Positions 17,350 through 27,398 of a stretch of 64,000 bases of DNA are shown one piece after another (within the stretch, counting starts at the first letter, position 1; each line of letters starts with the position of its first letter). The notes beneath the pieces are model-generated. The model was not told the DNA's origin. It made no database searches and saw nothing but the letters and a program-made list of their open reading frames with translations. The stretch is from Ancylobacter radicis (GTDB lineage Bacteria > Pseudomonadota > Alphaproteobacteria > Rhizobiales > Xanthobacteraceae): positions 17,584-81,583 of the forward strand of contig NZ_JAHCQH010000025.1 of NCBI RefSeq assembly GCF_018449475.1, given 5' to 3'. The position numbers were made by a program, and so were the translations under genes.

Positions 17350-17880
17350 TTAGTGAGTTGCGGGTTCGGCTTTGCCGTTGGACGTCGTTTTCGGGCCGGC
17401 TTTCGGTTTGGAACCGGAGCGATCGACCAGTGCTCTGATTTCGCTCTTGTCGATATAGTTCACAGAGTCGACGAGAACTTCCTGAACAACATCGCCATTG
17501 AGTTTTTCATTGGCGCGTTTCTTGATGCTCGCCAGCATATCGGCAAGGTTGTATTTGGACAGCTTGCCGAATTCGACGCGGCCGTTCATGTAGATCTCGT
17601 CGAAGGCCGCATTGATGACAAAGACCTGCGGATCCACCGTGATCTGACGCAGCGTGCCGGCGTCGGCGGTGTAGACGAGCTTGAGCACGACATAGCCGCG
17701 CACGCCGCCGTCCAGGATCATCGGCACGTTGATCGCGTCGAGCCGGCGATATTCGAGCCCGGCGAGGTAAGGCTCGTCCTCTTGCTTGGCCGCCGTTCCC
17801 GCGACCCAATAGGCGCCGCCATAGCTCGAGAGCAGCGTCACGACGCAGACCCACAGGCCGATCAGCAGCACCTTGACCAT
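17350..17880 (-). CDS. Conserved-looking membrane-anchored protein of unknown function in the flagellar operon
   Basis: 176 residues, not recognised. One N-terminal transmembrane segment (about 4-22), then a roughly 150-residue periplasmic part with a strand-rich middle ([14 protein letters not shown]...[16 protein letters not shown]) and a Lys/Pro/Ser-rich, low-complexity C-terminus. The topology resembles FliL, but I see no FliL sequence signature. The start ATG 17880 overlaps the stop of the upstream FlgN-like gene (TGATG), so it belongs to the flagellar operon and is translated together with it. A role near the basal body or stator is possible but is inference. Confidence 0.7.
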   Translation of the reverse strand: MVKVLLIGLWVCVVTLLSSYGGAYWVAGTAAKQEDEPYLAGLEYRRLDAINVPMILDGGVRGYVVLKLVYTADAGTLRQITVDPQVFVINAAFDEIYMNGRVEFGKLSKYNLADMLASIKKRANEKLNGDVVQEVLVDSVNYIDKSEIRALVDRSGSKPKAGPKTTSNGKAEPATH

Positions 17881-18266
17881 CACGCGCCGTACCGTGTCGC
17901 AAGGGAGATCGAGTAGGTGCCGTCCGACTCCGCATCGCGCAGCGCGGTGCCGAGGATGGAGGCGACCTCCTGCGCGGCCGACAGATGCAGGCCGAGAAGT
18001 TCCTGGTTGCGCAGCAGCTTGCCGCGAAGCTGGGCGAGCCGCTCCAGCGTCGTGCCGTCAAGCGCCGCCGGCAGCGCCCGCGCGGCCCGGCTGAGTTCCA
18101 GCAGGCTGCGGCTCTTGCGCCGGGTAATCTCTTCCAGATCGATCGGCAGGCGCAGATGCAGCGCCTCGTTCTCCTGCTCGACGGCGTCCTCCAGCCGGTC
18201 AAGCAGACCGCCGAGAAGAAGCGCCGCGGCGCAGATCTGGGGTTCGTGGAAGGTCATCGCGCTCAT
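17880..18266 (-). CDS. FlgN-like flagellar export chaperone (putative)
   Basis: 128 residues, almost all helix. The pattern L-x2-LL-x2-ED-A-x2-EN-x-AL followed by a Lys-rich 'RRKSRSLLELSRAA' helix and a short C-terminal tail 'GTYSISLA' is that of alphaproteobacterial FlgN-type proteins, which bind FlgK and FlgL before export. It lies directly after the flgJ-like gene (four-base ATGA overlap) in an operon that also carries flgK and flgL. Sequence identity in this family is low, so the call relies on pattern and context. Confidence 0.65.
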   Translation of the reverse strand: MSAMTFHEPQICAAALLLGGLLDRLEDAVEQENEALHLRLPIDLEEITRRKSRSLLELSRAARALPAALDGTTLERLAQLRGKLLRNQELLGLHLSAAQEVASILGTALRDAESDGTYSISLATRYGA

Positions 18267-18808
18267 GTGCGCACCCCGCCATTGAGGCCGGAAAGCCCGG
18301 CGGCATTGGCGGCCGCGTGAGCGGCGCCGGTGGAGGCGCTGCCGGCGATGCGCTCGGCAAGGCCGACGCCGCCGGATTTGGCGACCTCGTTGGCGATGCG
18401 CTCGGCCAGCATGGAGCGCCAGACCTGGCCGGCCGTGCCGGCGCCGAACAGCGCCGCATTGGCTTCGGGCAGGATCGAGTCGACAAAGCCCGAGAGCACC
18501 ATCGCCTCGAAGCGGCGATAAGCTTCCGGGGTGGCGCCCGACGACTTCTCGGAAAGAGCGGTCGCGTTGCGCAGGGCGAGCGAGGAGGAGGCGGCGAGCG
18601 GGCTGCGGCCCTCCATCGGGATGGCGGCCGGCGCGATGGCCGGCGCGGTCTCCGAAAGAGCGTCGTCAAAGCTCAGCGCCGTGGTGGACGCGGTGGTCGG
18701 CGCCGCCGCGGAAGCCTGCCGCAGCCGGGTGGCCATGGCCTGCGACTTCTGCGGATCGGCCGCCTTGACGACGTCGAGAATTAGGTCCGAGGGAAGTTGA
18801 ATGCTCAT
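18263..18808 (-). CDS. flgJ: Rod-binding protein, FlgJ N-terminal domain only
   Basis: 181 residues. The rod-binding domain at about 90-150 (YRRFEAMVLSGFVDSILPEANAALFG... then WRSMLAERIANEVAKSGGVGLAERI) matches the N-terminal half of FlgJ, which caps the growing rod in the periplasm. The C-terminal muramidase half of enterobacterial FlgJ is absent, as is usual in this order; a separate lytic transglycosylase is encoded after fliK at 51.3 kb. ATG 18808 preferred; an upstream GTG would add three residues. Confidence 0.88.
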   Translation of the reverse strand: MSIQLPSDLILDVVKAADPQKSQAMATRLRQASAAAPTTASTTALSFDDALSETAPAIAPAAIPMEGRSPLAASSSLALRNATALSEKSSGATPEAYRRFEAMVLSGFVDSILPEANAALFGAGTAGQVWRSMLAERIANEVAKSGGVGLAERIAGSASTGAAHAAANAAGLSGLNGGVRT

Positions 18809-18849
18809 GTGCCGCACCGTCTGGAATTCGACGTTTGCAGGCTCGCAAA

Positions 18850-19260
18850 TCAGGCTGGTGGGAAGCTTGCTTCACGCCGCAGCAGGGCACTCTCAAGCGC
18901 CTCGTCGAGCGCCTTGCGGTCGTCTTCCGCCCGGCAGGCCTCACGCGCCGAGCCGGTCGAACGCTCGGCCCGCTTCAGCCGCATCGCCTCGCGCAGGGCA
19001 ATGGCCTGCTGCGCCGCGATGGCGGCCGTGAGCTGCCCGATCTCCGAATCGATCGCCTTGAGCCGACGCGAGACGAAGCCGACGACGACCGGCGCCAGGC
19101 ACTCGTCATTCAGCACCTGCATCACGTCACGGCGATTGGCTTGCGCATCGGCGAGGCTGCGCTGCAGGCGGATGAGTTCGTGATCCGCGCGCTGGTTCAG
19201 GCGGCTCTGCAGCGCCTCGATCCGCTTCAGCTTGGCAAGACGTTCCTTCATCTCCACCAT
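18850..19260 (-). CDS. Small coiled-coil protein, possibly FliJ-like
   Basis: 136 residues, nearly all charged helix with heptad-like spacing (MKERLAKLKRIEALQSRLNQRADHEL...). It occupies the position of a FliJ-type general export chaperone between fliR and flgJ, and the size fits, but I see no family-specific residues. Start at 19260: AGGGG lies about 8 bases upstream, inside the end of fliR, and only one base separates the two genes. Could also be a specific export chaperone. Confidence 0.6.
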   Translation of the reverse strand: MVEMKERLAKLKRIEALQSRLNQRADHELIRLQRSLADAQANRRDVMQVLNDECLAPVVVGFVSRRLKAIDSEIGQLTAAIAAQQAIALREAMRLKRAERSTGSAREACRAEDDRKALDEALESALLRREASFPPA

Positions 19261-19261
19261 C

Positions 19262-20014
19262 TCAGCCGCCCCTCAGCCAGACGCCGAAGGCGGCGATGAA
19301 CATGGCGAGCATGTCGTCGGCGATCGCATAGAGCAGCAGCAGCCCGCCCAGCGTCACAAAGGGCATGGCGATGAAGTAGACGGGGATCTGCGGCGTCAGC
19401 TTGTTGGTGAGGCCGACGGCGAAATTGACCACGACCGAATAGATCATGAACGGGCTGGCCAGCCGCAGCGCCAGCAGGAAGGTCGCGGAGAGCTGGTCCA
19501 CCGCCTGGGTCAGCACGCCGCCCGCATTCATCGCCTGCGCCGGCGGGATGCGCGAATAGGAATCGACCAGCGCCTTGATGATCTCCCAGTGCTGGCCGGT
19601 GACGAAGATCAGCACCGTCGCGCTGAGGCTGAACAGCACGGTGATCTCGGGCATCTGCTCGTCTTCCACCATGATGCCGGCCGGCATGGCGAGGCCGATC
19701 GACTGGGCGGCGGCGGTCGCCATCGCCTGCAAGGCGAGCACGAAGATGCGGGCGAGCAGGCCGATGATGCCGCCGGTCGCCAGTTCGCCGGCGATGGCCA
19801 GCAGGAAGTCCGGCAGCCCGGCCCCGGCGAGCGAGCGCACGACCGCCCCCTCCAGCAGCGGCAGCAGCGCCAGCGAGACGCCCAGCGCGAGGAACAGCCG
19901 GATCTTCATCGGCAGGCGCGCGCTGGCGAAGCCCGGCATCAGCATGAAGCAGGCGCCGATGCGGCAGAAGACGAGGAAGCCGGGGACGACCAGCGCGTCC
20001 GCCTGCGACATCAT
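19262..20014 (-). CDS. fliR: Flagellar export gate protein FliR
   Basis: 250 residues with five to six hydrophobic segments. The family pattern is clear: [17 protein letters not shown] near the start, then [18 protein letters not shown], and the C-terminal [22 protein letters not shown]. FliR forms the inner-membrane export gate with FliP, FliQ and FlhB. Its start overlaps the flhA stop (ATGA). Confidence 0.95.
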   Translation of the reverse strand: MMSQADALVVPGFLVFCRIGACFMLMPGFASARLPMKIRLFLALGVSLALLPLLEGAVVRSLAGAGLPDFLLAIAGELATGGIIGLLARIFVLALQAMATAAAQSIGLAMPAGIMVEDEQMPEITVLFSLSATVLIFVTGQHWEIIKALVDSYSRIPPAQAMNAGGVLTQAVDQLSATFLLALRLASPFMIYSVVVNFAVGLTNKLTPQIPVYFIAMPFVTLGGLLLLYAIADDMLAMFIAAFGVWLRGG

Positions 20015-22098
20015 GCAATGGCTCCCAGCGAGCGTATGTCCGTGCCGCGGGCGATCTCGACATGGGAGAGCACGGGGAGCGCCGGGAACATGCGCTCGAT
20101 GATCATGCGCACATAGGGCCGGGCGTCGGGCGCGGTGACGAGGGCGAAGCTGCCCGCTGACTTCATCCGGTCGCGAATGGCCACCGAGGCTTCGGCGCCG
20201 AACTGCTCGACGAGGCGGGGGTCGATATCGAACTCCGCCACTTCGCCCTTGGCGTCGCGCTTCAAGCTCTCATGGAAGGTGAGATCCCACTTGCCGCCAA
20301 GGCGCAGCACGTTGAGCCGGCCGCCATCGGAAAGATCGCCGCAGATCTGCTGGGCCATGCGCATGCGCACATGCTCCACCACCTGCTCGGAGCGCCGCGC
20401 ATGCGGCACGATCTCGGCGATGGCTTCGAGGATCAGATGCAGGTTGCGGATCGAGACGCGCTCGGCCAGCAGCAGCTTCAGCACCGCCTGGAGACCGGAA
20501 TAGGAGATCTGCGACGGGCAGATATCCTCGATCAGCCGCTTGTACTCGGGATCGAGCCGGTCCAGCAGCGAGCGCATGTCCTTGTAGGAGAGCAGCTGCG
20601 CCAGATTGTTCGAGACCACTTCGCTGGCATGGGTCAGCATCACCGATAGCGCGTCGATGGCGGTGAAGCCCTCGCGCTTCACCTCGGCCGCATAGGCTTC
20701 GGAAATCCAAACGGCCTTCATGCCGAAAGCGGGCTCGCGCACCTCGTCGCCGGGCACATCCGGGCGCGGGCCCTCGCCCACCACCACCATGATCTCGCCG
20801 ATGCGCATGTCGAAGGTGGCGACCACGGTACCGTGCATGCGGATCTGATAGGCCTTGCCGGGCACGGAAAGGGCTTCGCTGATCTTGATGTCGGGGACCA
20901 CGAAACCGTAACGCTCGGCGAATTTGCGCCGCATCTTGCCGATGCGATGGGCCATCTCGCCGGGATTGCGCAGCACCACGGTCGCCAGTTGCTTGCCGAC
21001 GGCGATCTCGATTTCCGCCGTCCGCAGCGTCTCCCTCACCGAATCCTTGGCGGCGGCATCGACCAGCTGCTTCTGTTCCGCCTCGACCTCTCTCTGCGCC
21101 TCCTGCTGCCGGGCGAGCAGGACAGGCACCCGGTAGCCGATGAAGGCCATGACCGCGCCGAGCCCGGCAAAGGGGAGGAAAGGCAGGCCGGGCACCAGAG
21201 CGAGGCAGAACAGCAGGCTGGCGGCGACATAGAGCGCGCGCGGATAGGCGCCGAGCTGCCCCAGCACCGCCTTGTCGGTGGAACCGCGCGTGCCGCCCTT
21301 GGAAACCAGCAGGCCGGCCGCCAGCGAGATGATCAGCGCGGGAATCTGCGAGACCAGGCCGTCGCCGACCGACAGCCGGGTGAAGATGTCCGCCGCCTCG
21401 CCGAGCGGCAGGCCGTGCCGGGTGACGCCGATGATGATGCCGCCGAAAATATTGACGGCGATGATGATGAGGCCGGCCACGGCCTCGCCGCGCACGAATT
21501 TCGAGGCGCCGTCCATCGAGCCGAAGAAGGAGCTTTCCTCCTCCAGTTCCGAGCGCCGGAGCTGGGCCTGCTTGTCGTCGATAAGGCCGGCATTGAGATC
21601 GGCGTCGATCGCCATCTGCTTGCCGGGGATGGCGTCGAGGGTGAAGCGCGCGCCGACCTCGGCGATGCGGGTGGCGCCCTTGGTGATGACGAGGAAGTTG
21701 ACCGTGATCAGGATCACGAACACCACGATGCCGATGACGAAATCGCCGCCCATCACCAGTTGCGAGAAGCCGGAGATGATGTGGCCGGCCGAATGAACGC
21801 CATCCGCGCCATGGGCCAGGATGAGGCGCGTCGTGGCGATGCCGAGCGCGAGGCGCAGGAGCGTCGCGATCAGCAGCACGGTCGGGAAGGCGGAGAATTC
21901 AAGCGGCTTCTGAATCCACAGCGAGACCATCAGGATCAGCACCGACACCGCGATCGACAGCGCGAGGCCGAAATCGATCAGGAAGGGCGGGATCGGCAGA
22001 AACAGGATCGCGAGGATCGCGACGACGCCGAGCGCGAAGCCGATATCGCGGCGGGACTGGCGCTGAGGCGCGGCGGGAACGAGGCTGAGATCGGTCAT
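20011..22098 (-). CDS. flhA: Flagellar export gate protein FlhA
   Basis: 695 residues, the normal length. An N-terminal eight-helix membrane part is followed by the large cytosolic domain. The FHIPEP-family cytoplasmic loop is present ([34 protein letters not shown], about 143-176). The cytosolic part carries the VIREtail region ([12 protein letters not shown]) near the end. FlhA forms the nonameric ring that binds export chaperones. It lies six bases after fliQ. Confidence 0.97.
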   Translation of the reverse strand: MTDLSLVPAAPQRQSRRDIGFALGVVAILAILFLPIPPFLIDFGLALSIAVSVLILMVSLWIQKPLEFSAFPTVLLIATLLRLALGIATTRLILAHGADGVHSAGHIISGFSQLVMGGDFVIGIVVFVILITVNFLVITKGATRIAEVGARFTLDAIPGKQMAIDADLNAGLIDDKQAQLRRSELEEESSFFGSMDGASKFVRGEAVAGLIIIAVNIFGGIIIGVTRHGLPLGEAADIFTRLSVGDGLVSQIPALIISLAAGLLVSKGGTRGSTDKAVLGQLGAYPRALYVAASLLFCLALVPGLPFLPFAGLGAVMAFIGYRVPVLLARQQEAQREVEAEQKQLVDAAAKDSVRETLRTAEIEIAVGKQLATVVLRNPGEMAHRIGKMRRKFAERYGFVVPDIKISEALSVPGKAYQIRMHGTVVATFDMRIGEIMVVVGEGPRPDVPGDEVREPAFGMKAVWISEAYAAEVKREGFTAIDALSVMLTHASEVVSNNLAQLLSYKDMRSLLDRLDPEYKRLIEDICPSQISYSGLQAVLKLLLAERVSIRNLHLILEAIAEIVPHARRSEQVVEHVRMRMAQQICGDLSDGGRLNVLRLGGKWDLTFHESLKRDAKGEVAEFDIDPRLVEQFGAEASVAIRDRMKSAGSFALVTAPDARPYVRMIIERMFPALPVLSHVEIARGTDIRSLGAIA

Positions 22099-22104
22099 GA
22101 CGCA

Positions 22105-22371
22105 TCAGAATCCGGTGCCGATGCGGCCATAGACCTCCTCGGTGAAGGCGAGGATCTGCTGGCCGACGAAAGTGGCGGTCAGCGCGGAGACGACGAGCAC
22201 CGCGATGATCTTCGGGATGAAGGTGAGCGTGACTTCCTGGATCTGCGTCAGCGCCTGGAACAGGGCGATGGCGATGCCCACCGCCATGGCGGCGACCACG
22301 GCCGGCCCCGAAGCGATGATGATGGTCCAGATCGCCGATTGAACGACATCGAGCGCGTCGACCTCGTTCAT
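22105..22371 (-). CDS. fliQ: Flagellar export gate protein FliQ
   Basis: 88 residues, two transmembrane helices. The conserved ALFQALTQIQEVTLTFIPKI segment joining the helices identifies FliQ. It is part of the FliPQR export core; fliP lies in the plus-strand arm at 41.5 kb. Three bases separate it from flgD upstream. Confidence 0.96.
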   Translation of the reverse strand: MNEVDALDVVQSAIWTIIIASGPAVVAAMAVGIAIALFQALTQIQEVTLTFIPKIIAVLVVSALTATFVGQQILAFTEEVYGRIGTGF

Positions 22372-22374
22372 CGC

Positions 22375-22770
22375 TCAGGACATCCGCACGCCCGAGGAGA
22401 GCGCAAGCTCGCGCCCGTCGGCCAGCGTGGCAATCGGCGCGTCGGCGGCGATGCGCACCGATGTCACCGTGCCGGAGACGAGGCCGTCGGCGCTGGTGAC
22501 GGTGCGCCCGATGGCGGCATCGGCGATCTGCAGCGAGGAGGAGGTCAGCAGGGAATCCAGCTTGGCGTTCGCCGCCATGCTCTGCTCCACCTGCGAGAAA
22601 GAGGCGAGCTGGCCCATATACTGCGCCGAATCCATCGGCTCGGTCGGGTCCTGGTTCTTCATCTGGGCGATGAGGAGTTGCAGGAAGGCACTGTAATCGA
22701 GCGTCTGCGGCTTGGCCGCAGCCGAGGTCGTGGCGGTGCTGGCGGAGCTGAGCGGGTTAACCTGGGTCAT
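22375..22770 (-). CDS. flgD: Hook-capping protein FlgD (short form)
   Basis: 131 residues. The conserved N-terminal export/capping segment is visible: FLQLLIAQMKNQDPTEPMDSAQYMGQLASFSQVEQ (about 30-64). The C-terminal Ig-like and FnIII-like domains of enterobacterial FlgD are missing, as in other rhizobial FlgDs. It caps the growing hook while FlgE subunits add. Upstream flbT is 10 bases away. Confidence 0.92.
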   Translation of the reverse strand: MTQVNPLSSASTATTSAAAKPQTLDYSAFLQLLIAQMKNQDPTEPMDSAQYMGQLASFSQVEQSMAANAKLDSLLTSSSLQIADAAIGRTVTSADGLVSGTVTSVRIAADAPIATLADGRELALSSGVRMS

Positions 22771-22780
22771 CGCCCTCTCC

Positions 22781-23179
22781 TCACGCGGCTTTCGGCGCGT
22801 CGGCGCCGAGAATGCCCGCTTCGATCATGAACAGGCGGCGGATCGCCCGCAGCGCCTCGAACAGGCGGCCGGCCTGCACGAACTCGCCGACCTGGGCGAG
22901 CGCGGCAACCAGCGCATCATTGGTGAAGCTCGTCATCAGCCCGGCGAGCTGCCCGTTGAACACGGCCTGCGCCGCCGCGCCCTTGCGGGGCTCGATCAGC
23001 ATCGTCTGCACCGCGAAATAAAGCTGGCGCATCGGCGTGGTGGTGTCCTCGACCTGCAGGACATGGCTTTCCAGCAGGAAGGCGACGTCGTTGAGCAGTT
23101 CGATGGTCACCTTGCGGTCGACGCGGATCACCGCGCCGTTGAGGAAGATACGTTCACCGGGTTTCAGCGAAATCAGCAT
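22781..23179 (-). CDS. flbT: Flagellin expression regulator FlbT
   Basis: 132 residues with the FlbT signature start (MLISLKPGERIFLNGAVIRVDRK) and RRLFMIEAGIL near the end. In Caulobacter FlbT binds flagellin mRNA and limits its translation until the hook is complete; in some Brucella it acts as an activator. It sits next to flaF, its usual partner. This pair is characteristic of alphaproteobacteria. Confidence 0.94.
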   Translation of the reverse strand: MLISLKPGERIFLNGAVIRVDRKVTIELLNDVAFLLESHVLQVEDTTTPMRQLYFAVQTMLIEPRKGAAAQAVFNGQLAGLMTSFTNDALVAALAQVGEFVQAGRLFEALRAIRRLFMIEAGILGADAPKAA

Positions 23180-23189
23180 GTCACATGCC

Positions 23190-23537
23190 TCACATCAGGC
23201 CGTCGCGAATGGAGCGGTTGACCTCGATGAGGCCGGAGAAATTGGTGGAACGCTCCTGGATGATCTGGTCGGCTTCCCTGATGACCCACAGCCCGATCGA
23301 GATCAGGTTGCCGCGCAGCGTTTCCGCCAGCTCGTTATGCGGGTCGGTCAGGTCGCGGATGAGGAAGCCCCAGAGCTTCTGCAGATAGAGCACCGCCTGC
23401 GCGGCCTCGGGAGAGGAAGGGCCGTTTTCCTGGGCCTTGATCAGCAGGGTGAGCGCGTGGTCGAGCGCGAGGCGTTCTTCCTCGCGTCCTTCGACACCCG
23501 AGTCGCCCAGTATTTCTGCATAGGTGAAGCGATACAT
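23190..23537 (-). CDS. flaF: Flagellin regulator FlaF
   Basis: 115 residues, all helical. The pattern EERLALDHALTLLIKAQENG and LWGFLIRDLTDPHNELAETLRGNLISIGLWVIRE is typical of FlaF, a small protein needed for flagellin synthesis or secretion and opposing FlbT. It lies 10 bases before flbT and 16 bases after flgL. Confidence 0.94.
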   Translation of the reverse strand: MYRFTYAEILGDSGVEGREEERLALDHALTLLIKAQENGPSSPEAAQAVLYLQKLWGFLIRDLTDPHNELAETLRGNLISIGLWVIREADQIIQERSTNFSGLIEVNRSIRDGLM

Positions 23538-23553
23538 GTGACGACCCTTCCGA

Positions 23554-24591
23554 TCAAACGTAGTTCATGATGGACATCTTCAGTATTCGGGCAGTCAGCG
23601 AGTAGCTCATCTCGATCTGCGTCGAGACCATGTCGAGCCTCGTCTTGGCTTCCGCCGGATCCACCGATTCAAGCTTGTCGATGCGCCGGCTCACGGCGTC
23701 GAGACCGCGCTCCATCAGCGAATTGGCGGCCTCGATGCGGTTCTGCGAGGTGCCGAGCCGCGTGCTGATCGAGATCAGCTCGCTCGTCCCCGTGCCGGTC
23801 AGCGAGCGCGCCGTTTCCATCACCATCTGCAGCGCCGAGCCCTTGAGGTGCTCGGTCCCCAGCGCCGATACCATCGTGTATGCCATCGCAAGCTTGCGCA
23901 TGGCTGGTTCATTGGCGTTGGCCGACGTCTCGATGCGCTCCAGCGCCGAGATCCCGCTGTTCAGATTGGTGCTGGAGGCGTCCGACCAGGTGGCGCTCCA
24001 GCCCGGCTCCTCGAAGAAGGCGGCGAATTCGTTGTCGATGAAGTCCTTCAGGTCGGCCGCCGGGATGGAGCCGGTCGCCGGGTCGGACGGATCGAAGCCG
24101 AAGCGGGTGTTGAACGCCACCGCGATCGCCGCGCCCGGCCCCTCGTCGAAGGCCGCGACCGGCTTCTGGCCGCTGTTCATGCCGCCGAACAGAAAGCGCC
24201 GTCCGTCGGTGAGATTGAGCGTCGAGGTCAGCGCGTCGCGAAAGCCCGCCGCCTGCTGCTGGAGAACCGAGGAGGCGCCGTCGGCCTCGGAGATGCCGGA
24301 GAGCATCTGCTGGAACTTGTCGGCCTGCACGCGCATGTCGTCGAGCGTCGCCTGGGTGCGTTCGAGCTGGGCCGACATGGCGGAGTTGCCGTCGACATAA
24401 CGCTGGATCGACGCCACCTCGGCGCGCAGCCGCACGCTTTCCGCCGTACCGACGCCGAGCGAGAGGCCGAGATCGGCGCGCCGGCCGGTCGTCAGTTCCT
24501 TGCTCGCGGTGGCCAGCTCGCCCTGAAGGCGAGGCAGGGCGTTGCGCGGCGAATTCATCAGGGTCTGGGTGGAGATGAAGCTTGTGCGCAT
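23554..24591 (-). CDS. flgL: Hook-filament junction protein FlgL
   Basis: 345 residues. It has flagellin-like N- and C-terminal coiled-coil ends: MRTSFISTQTLMNSPRNALPRLQGELATASKELTTGRR at the start and ETRLDMVSTQIEMSYSLTARI at the end. FlgL joins the hook to the filament together with FlgK. ATG 24591 chosen because the protein then begins as in the family; it starts four bases after flgK. Confidence 0.93.
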   Translation of the reverse strand: MRTSFISTQTLMNSPRNALPRLQGELATASKELTTGRRADLGLSLGVGTAESVRLRAEVASIQRYVDGNSAMSAQLERTQATLDDMRVQADKFQQMLSGISEADGASSVLQQQAAGFRDALTSTLNLTDGRRFLFGGMNSGQKPVAAFDEGPGAAIAVAFNTRFGFDPSDPATGSIPAADLKDFIDNEFAAFFEEPGWSATWSDASSTNLNSGISALERIETSANANEPAMRKLAMAYTMVSALGTEHLKGSALQMVMETARSLTGTGTSELISISTRLGTSQNRIEAANSLMERGLDAVSRRIDKLESVDPAEAKTRLDMVSTQIEMSYSLTARILKMSIMNYV

Positions 24592-24595
24592 GATG

Positions 24596-26050
24596 TCAGT
24601 CCGCCGCCCGCAGCAGGGTGTCGAAGAGGTCGTTGATGATGGCAATCAGCTTGGACGAGGCCTGATAGCTGCGCTCCAGCTCAAGCTGGCGGGCATATTC
24701 GTCGTCCATGTTGATGCCGGTCGCGTTGGACAGCGCGTCCGAGGCGTGGGCGAGCAAGGCCGTCTCGCTCTCCGCCGTGGCCGCAACGGTCTTGCGCTCG
24801 CCCTCCAGCCAGCCGACCGAGGCGGTGCTGAAATCGGCCATGGTCGCCGAACTGCCGATCTCCGAACCGGGATCGAAGGCGCGCACCGCGGAAACGCTCG
24901 CCTGAAGCCGGCGGATTTCGTCCGCGAAGCTCGCCGCGCCGGTCGTGTTGGCGCTGTAGGCCGCGCCGTTGATGCCGCCGTCGCGCAGCAGGTTGAGCGT
25001 GCCGCCCTGCGCCGGATCGACCGCCGCATTGACCAGAATGCGGCTCGCCGCCCCGGTCGCGGTGCCCGGCAGGGCGCCGGAACCGTCGGTGAACAGGCCG
25101 GGCATGTCGGGGGCCCCGCCGCCGGTGTGATCGACCTCGGCAAAGGCGCTCATCAGCCCCTGCGCGATCTGGTCGAGCTGGGATTCGAACACCACGGCGG
25201 TGCGGTCGCGCAGCTCGGCAAGCCCGACCAGCCGGCCCGAGCGCAGCGCCATGGTGGCGCCGTCGCCGGTGACGCTGACGCCGTCGACCATCACCGACTG
25301 GCCGGCCATGCCGGCGGCGAAGACCGGGGTGGTCTCGAAGCTCACCGTGCGCGGGCGCGTCTCGAACAGGGTGGTGCCGCCATCGGTGTAGATCACCATG
25401 TCGTTGTTGCCGCGACTGATCGTCGTGACGCCCATCTCCTCGGCGATCGAGGCGAGCAGGGTGTCGCGCCGGTCCATCGCGTCAGTCACGTCGGCACCCT
25501 GGGCGGTGCCGCGCACCACCGTGGTGTTCTCGATCTCGAACTGGCCGAGCAGGTCGTTGACCCGCGCGACCGAGCGCGCCATCGACGTATCGGTGTCGGA
25601 GCGCACGGTATGGACGGCGTCGGCGGCGGTGTTGAGCGCGGTCGCCAGATACTGCGCCTTCACCACCACCTCGCTGGCGATGGCCGGCTCGTCCGGTGCG
25701 TTGGCATATTGCGCCAGCGTATCGGTGAGCGCGCCGAGCCGGGCCGCCGGCGAGGCATCCGCTTCCGGGTCGCCGACCGTGGTCTGGAGGCGCTGCAACC
25801 CGTCCAGCACCGCCTGTCGGTCGGCGGTGCGCGAGGTGGCGCTGAGCATGCGCATGTAAAGAGCGTTGTCGCTCGCCCGCGAGACGCTGACCACGGTCGC
25901 GCCGCCCTCCGCCACGGTCGTGGTGACGGCGATCTTGCGGGACGTGCCGGCCTGGCCGGCGCCCGAAATGTTGCGCGCGGTGGTCTCGATCTGCGACGCC
26001 GTGCTGAACAGCGACGATCGGGCACTGTTGAAGGCGAGCGAAAGGCTCAT
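24596..26050 (-). CDS. flgK: Hook-associated protein FlgK
   Basis: 484 residues. N-terminal FlgK/FlgE-like helix (SLAFNSARSSLFSTASQIETTARNISGAGQAG) and the C-terminal conserved GINMDDEYARQLELERSYQASSKLIAIINDLFDTLL. The middle region carries the FlgK-specific VNDLLGQFEIENT and DRRDTLLASIAEEMGV segments. It forms the first zone of the hook-filament junction. Seven bases after flgE. Confidence 0.95.
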   Translation of the reverse strand: MSLSLAFNSARSSLFSTASQIETTARNISGAGQAGTSRKIAVTTTVAEGGATVVSVSRASDNALYMRMLSATSRTADRQAVLDGLQRLQTTVGDPEADASPAARLGALTDTLAQYANAPDEPAIASEVVVKAQYLATALNTAADAVHTVRSDTDTSMARSVARVNDLLGQFEIENTTVVRGTAQGADVTDAMDRRDTLLASIAEEMGVTTISRGNNDMVIYTDGGTTLFETRPRTVSFETTPVFAAGMAGQSVMVDGVSVTGDGATMALRSGRLVGLAELRDRTAVVFESQLDQIAQGLMSAFAEVDHTGGGAPDMPGLFTDGSGALPGTATGAASRILVNAAVDPAQGGTLNLLRDGGINGAAYSANTTGAASFADEIRRLQASVSAVRAFDPGSEIGSSATMADFSTASVGWLEGERKTVAATAESETALLAHASDALSNATGINMDDEYARQLELERSYQASSKLIAIINDLFDTLLRAAD

Positions 26051-26057
26051 GACGACG

Positions 26058-27314
26058 TCACCGCTTCAGGTTCATGAGGACGTCGAGCAGTTCCGAACCG
26101 GTCTGGAACACCTTCGAATTGGCGGTGTAGTCGCGCTGGGCGGCGATCATCTCGGTAAGTTCGGACGCCATGTCGACCGTGGAACGTTCGGTGGCGCCGG
26201 AGATCATCGTGCCGAGCCCGCCCGCATTGGCGAAGCCGACCTGGATGGCACCGGATTCATTGGTGGTCTCGAAGACGTTGCCGGCCTTCGGGTTCAGATT
26301 GTCCGGGCTGGTCACGAAGGCCAGCGGGATCTTGTAGAGCGGGGACTTGCGCCCGTTCAGGTCGAGCGCCGAGACCACGCCGTCGGCATTGATTTCCACG
26401 CCGGAGACCGAGGACGGCGCATTGCCGTCGACCGTGGCCGAGAGCGGGGTGTAGCCGTCGGCGAGCTGGGTCATGCCGGTGAGATCAAGCGTCAGCGCCT
26501 GGCCGTTCGGCACGTTGAGCGCGAACGTCGGCGCCGAGGTCAGGTTGCCGAGATTGTCGAAGGCCAGCGTCTGCGTGGCGAGCGGGGCGGCGCCATAGGG
26601 GAAATCGCCCGTGATCGGCGCATCGGCGCGGTTGAACACCGTCATCTCCCATTCGATGGGAGCGCCGGAGGCCTTGGTCAGGAAGATGTCGAGCGTGACC
26701 TCGTTGCCGAGATTGTCGAAGGTCACGAGCGAGGACTTCTGCGAATAGGTCGAGGTCGCCGCATTGTCGGCGGGCGTATCGCCGGCCACCACCGCGTCGG
26801 ACGACGGCAGGTTGGCGGCGAAAGTGCCGGTGCGGGTGGGATTGGCGGCAAGGCGCACATCCGCCACCTTCACGGCCTGCAGGCCGCCCGCGCCGTTGAG
26901 CACGACATTGGGGTCGCCCGCGGTGATGTCGTAGCCCATCAGCGTGAAGCCGCCGGCATTGACCAGATTGCCGGTCGCCGCGTCCACCGTGAAGGAACCG
27001 GCGCGGCTGAGATAGGGCGTGCCGTTCGGGTCGGAGACGAGGAAGAAGCCGTTGCCCTGAATGGCCAGATCGGTCGCCGAGGTCGTGTAGTTGAGCGCGC
27101 CCTGCTGGCTGACGACGTGGCGGATATTGGTGTTCACCGCGCCGGAATTATACTCGCCGGTGCCGCTCTGAAGCAGCAGGGTCGAGAACTCGGCGGTGGC
27201 CCGCTTGTAGCCGGCGGTGCCCGAATTGGCGATGTTGTCGGCGATGGTGCCGAGCTTGTTCGACTGCGCGGACATACCGGAAACGCCCGTGCGCATCATG
27301 CCGTAAAGGCTCAT
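26058..27314 (-). CDS. flgE: Flagellar hook protein FlgE
   Basis: 418 residues. N-terminal rod/hook motif with the SAQSNKLGTIADNIANSGTAGYKR segment, the TSATDLAIQGNGFFLV strand typical of FlgE/FlgG, and the C-terminal ELTEMIAAQRDYTANSKVFQTGSELLDVLMNLKR. FlgE polymerises into the hook. An 84-base gap to fliI upstream is the largest internal gap of this arm, so a secondary promoter is possible; I see no convincing one. Confidence 0.96.
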   Translation of the reverse strand: MSLYGMMRTGVSGMSAQSNKLGTIADNIANSGTAGYKRATAEFSTLLLQSGTGEYNSGAVNTNIRHVVSQQGALNYTTSATDLAIQGNGFFLVSDPNGTPYLSRAGSFTVDAATGNLVNAGGFTLMGYDITAGDPNVVLNGAGGLQAVKVADVRLAANPTRTGTFAANLPSSDAVVAGDTPADNAATSTYSQKSSLVTFDNLGNEVTLDIFLTKASGAPIEWEMTVFNRADAPITGDFPYGAAPLATQTLAFDNLGNLTSAPTFALNVPNGQALTLDLTGMTQLADGYTPLSATVDGNAPSSVSGVEINADGVVSALDLNGRKSPLYKIPLAFVTSPDNLNPKAGNVFETTNESGAIQVGFANAGGLGTMISGATERSTVDMASELTEMIAAQRDYTANSKVFQTGSELLDVLMNLKR

Positions 27315-27398
27315 CTCATCACTCCTGACTGTACGTGCGGCATTTGAACCGCTCTGGCTTGCGCGAAACTGGCGCCTCGCGATGCGGCTGGACCGGGC

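Noticed and set aside
20833..22830. Long plus-strand open frame opposite flhA, fliQ and flgD
   Set aside because: Antisense to certain flagellar genes; the product is Asp/Arg/His-rich with no recognisable domain.
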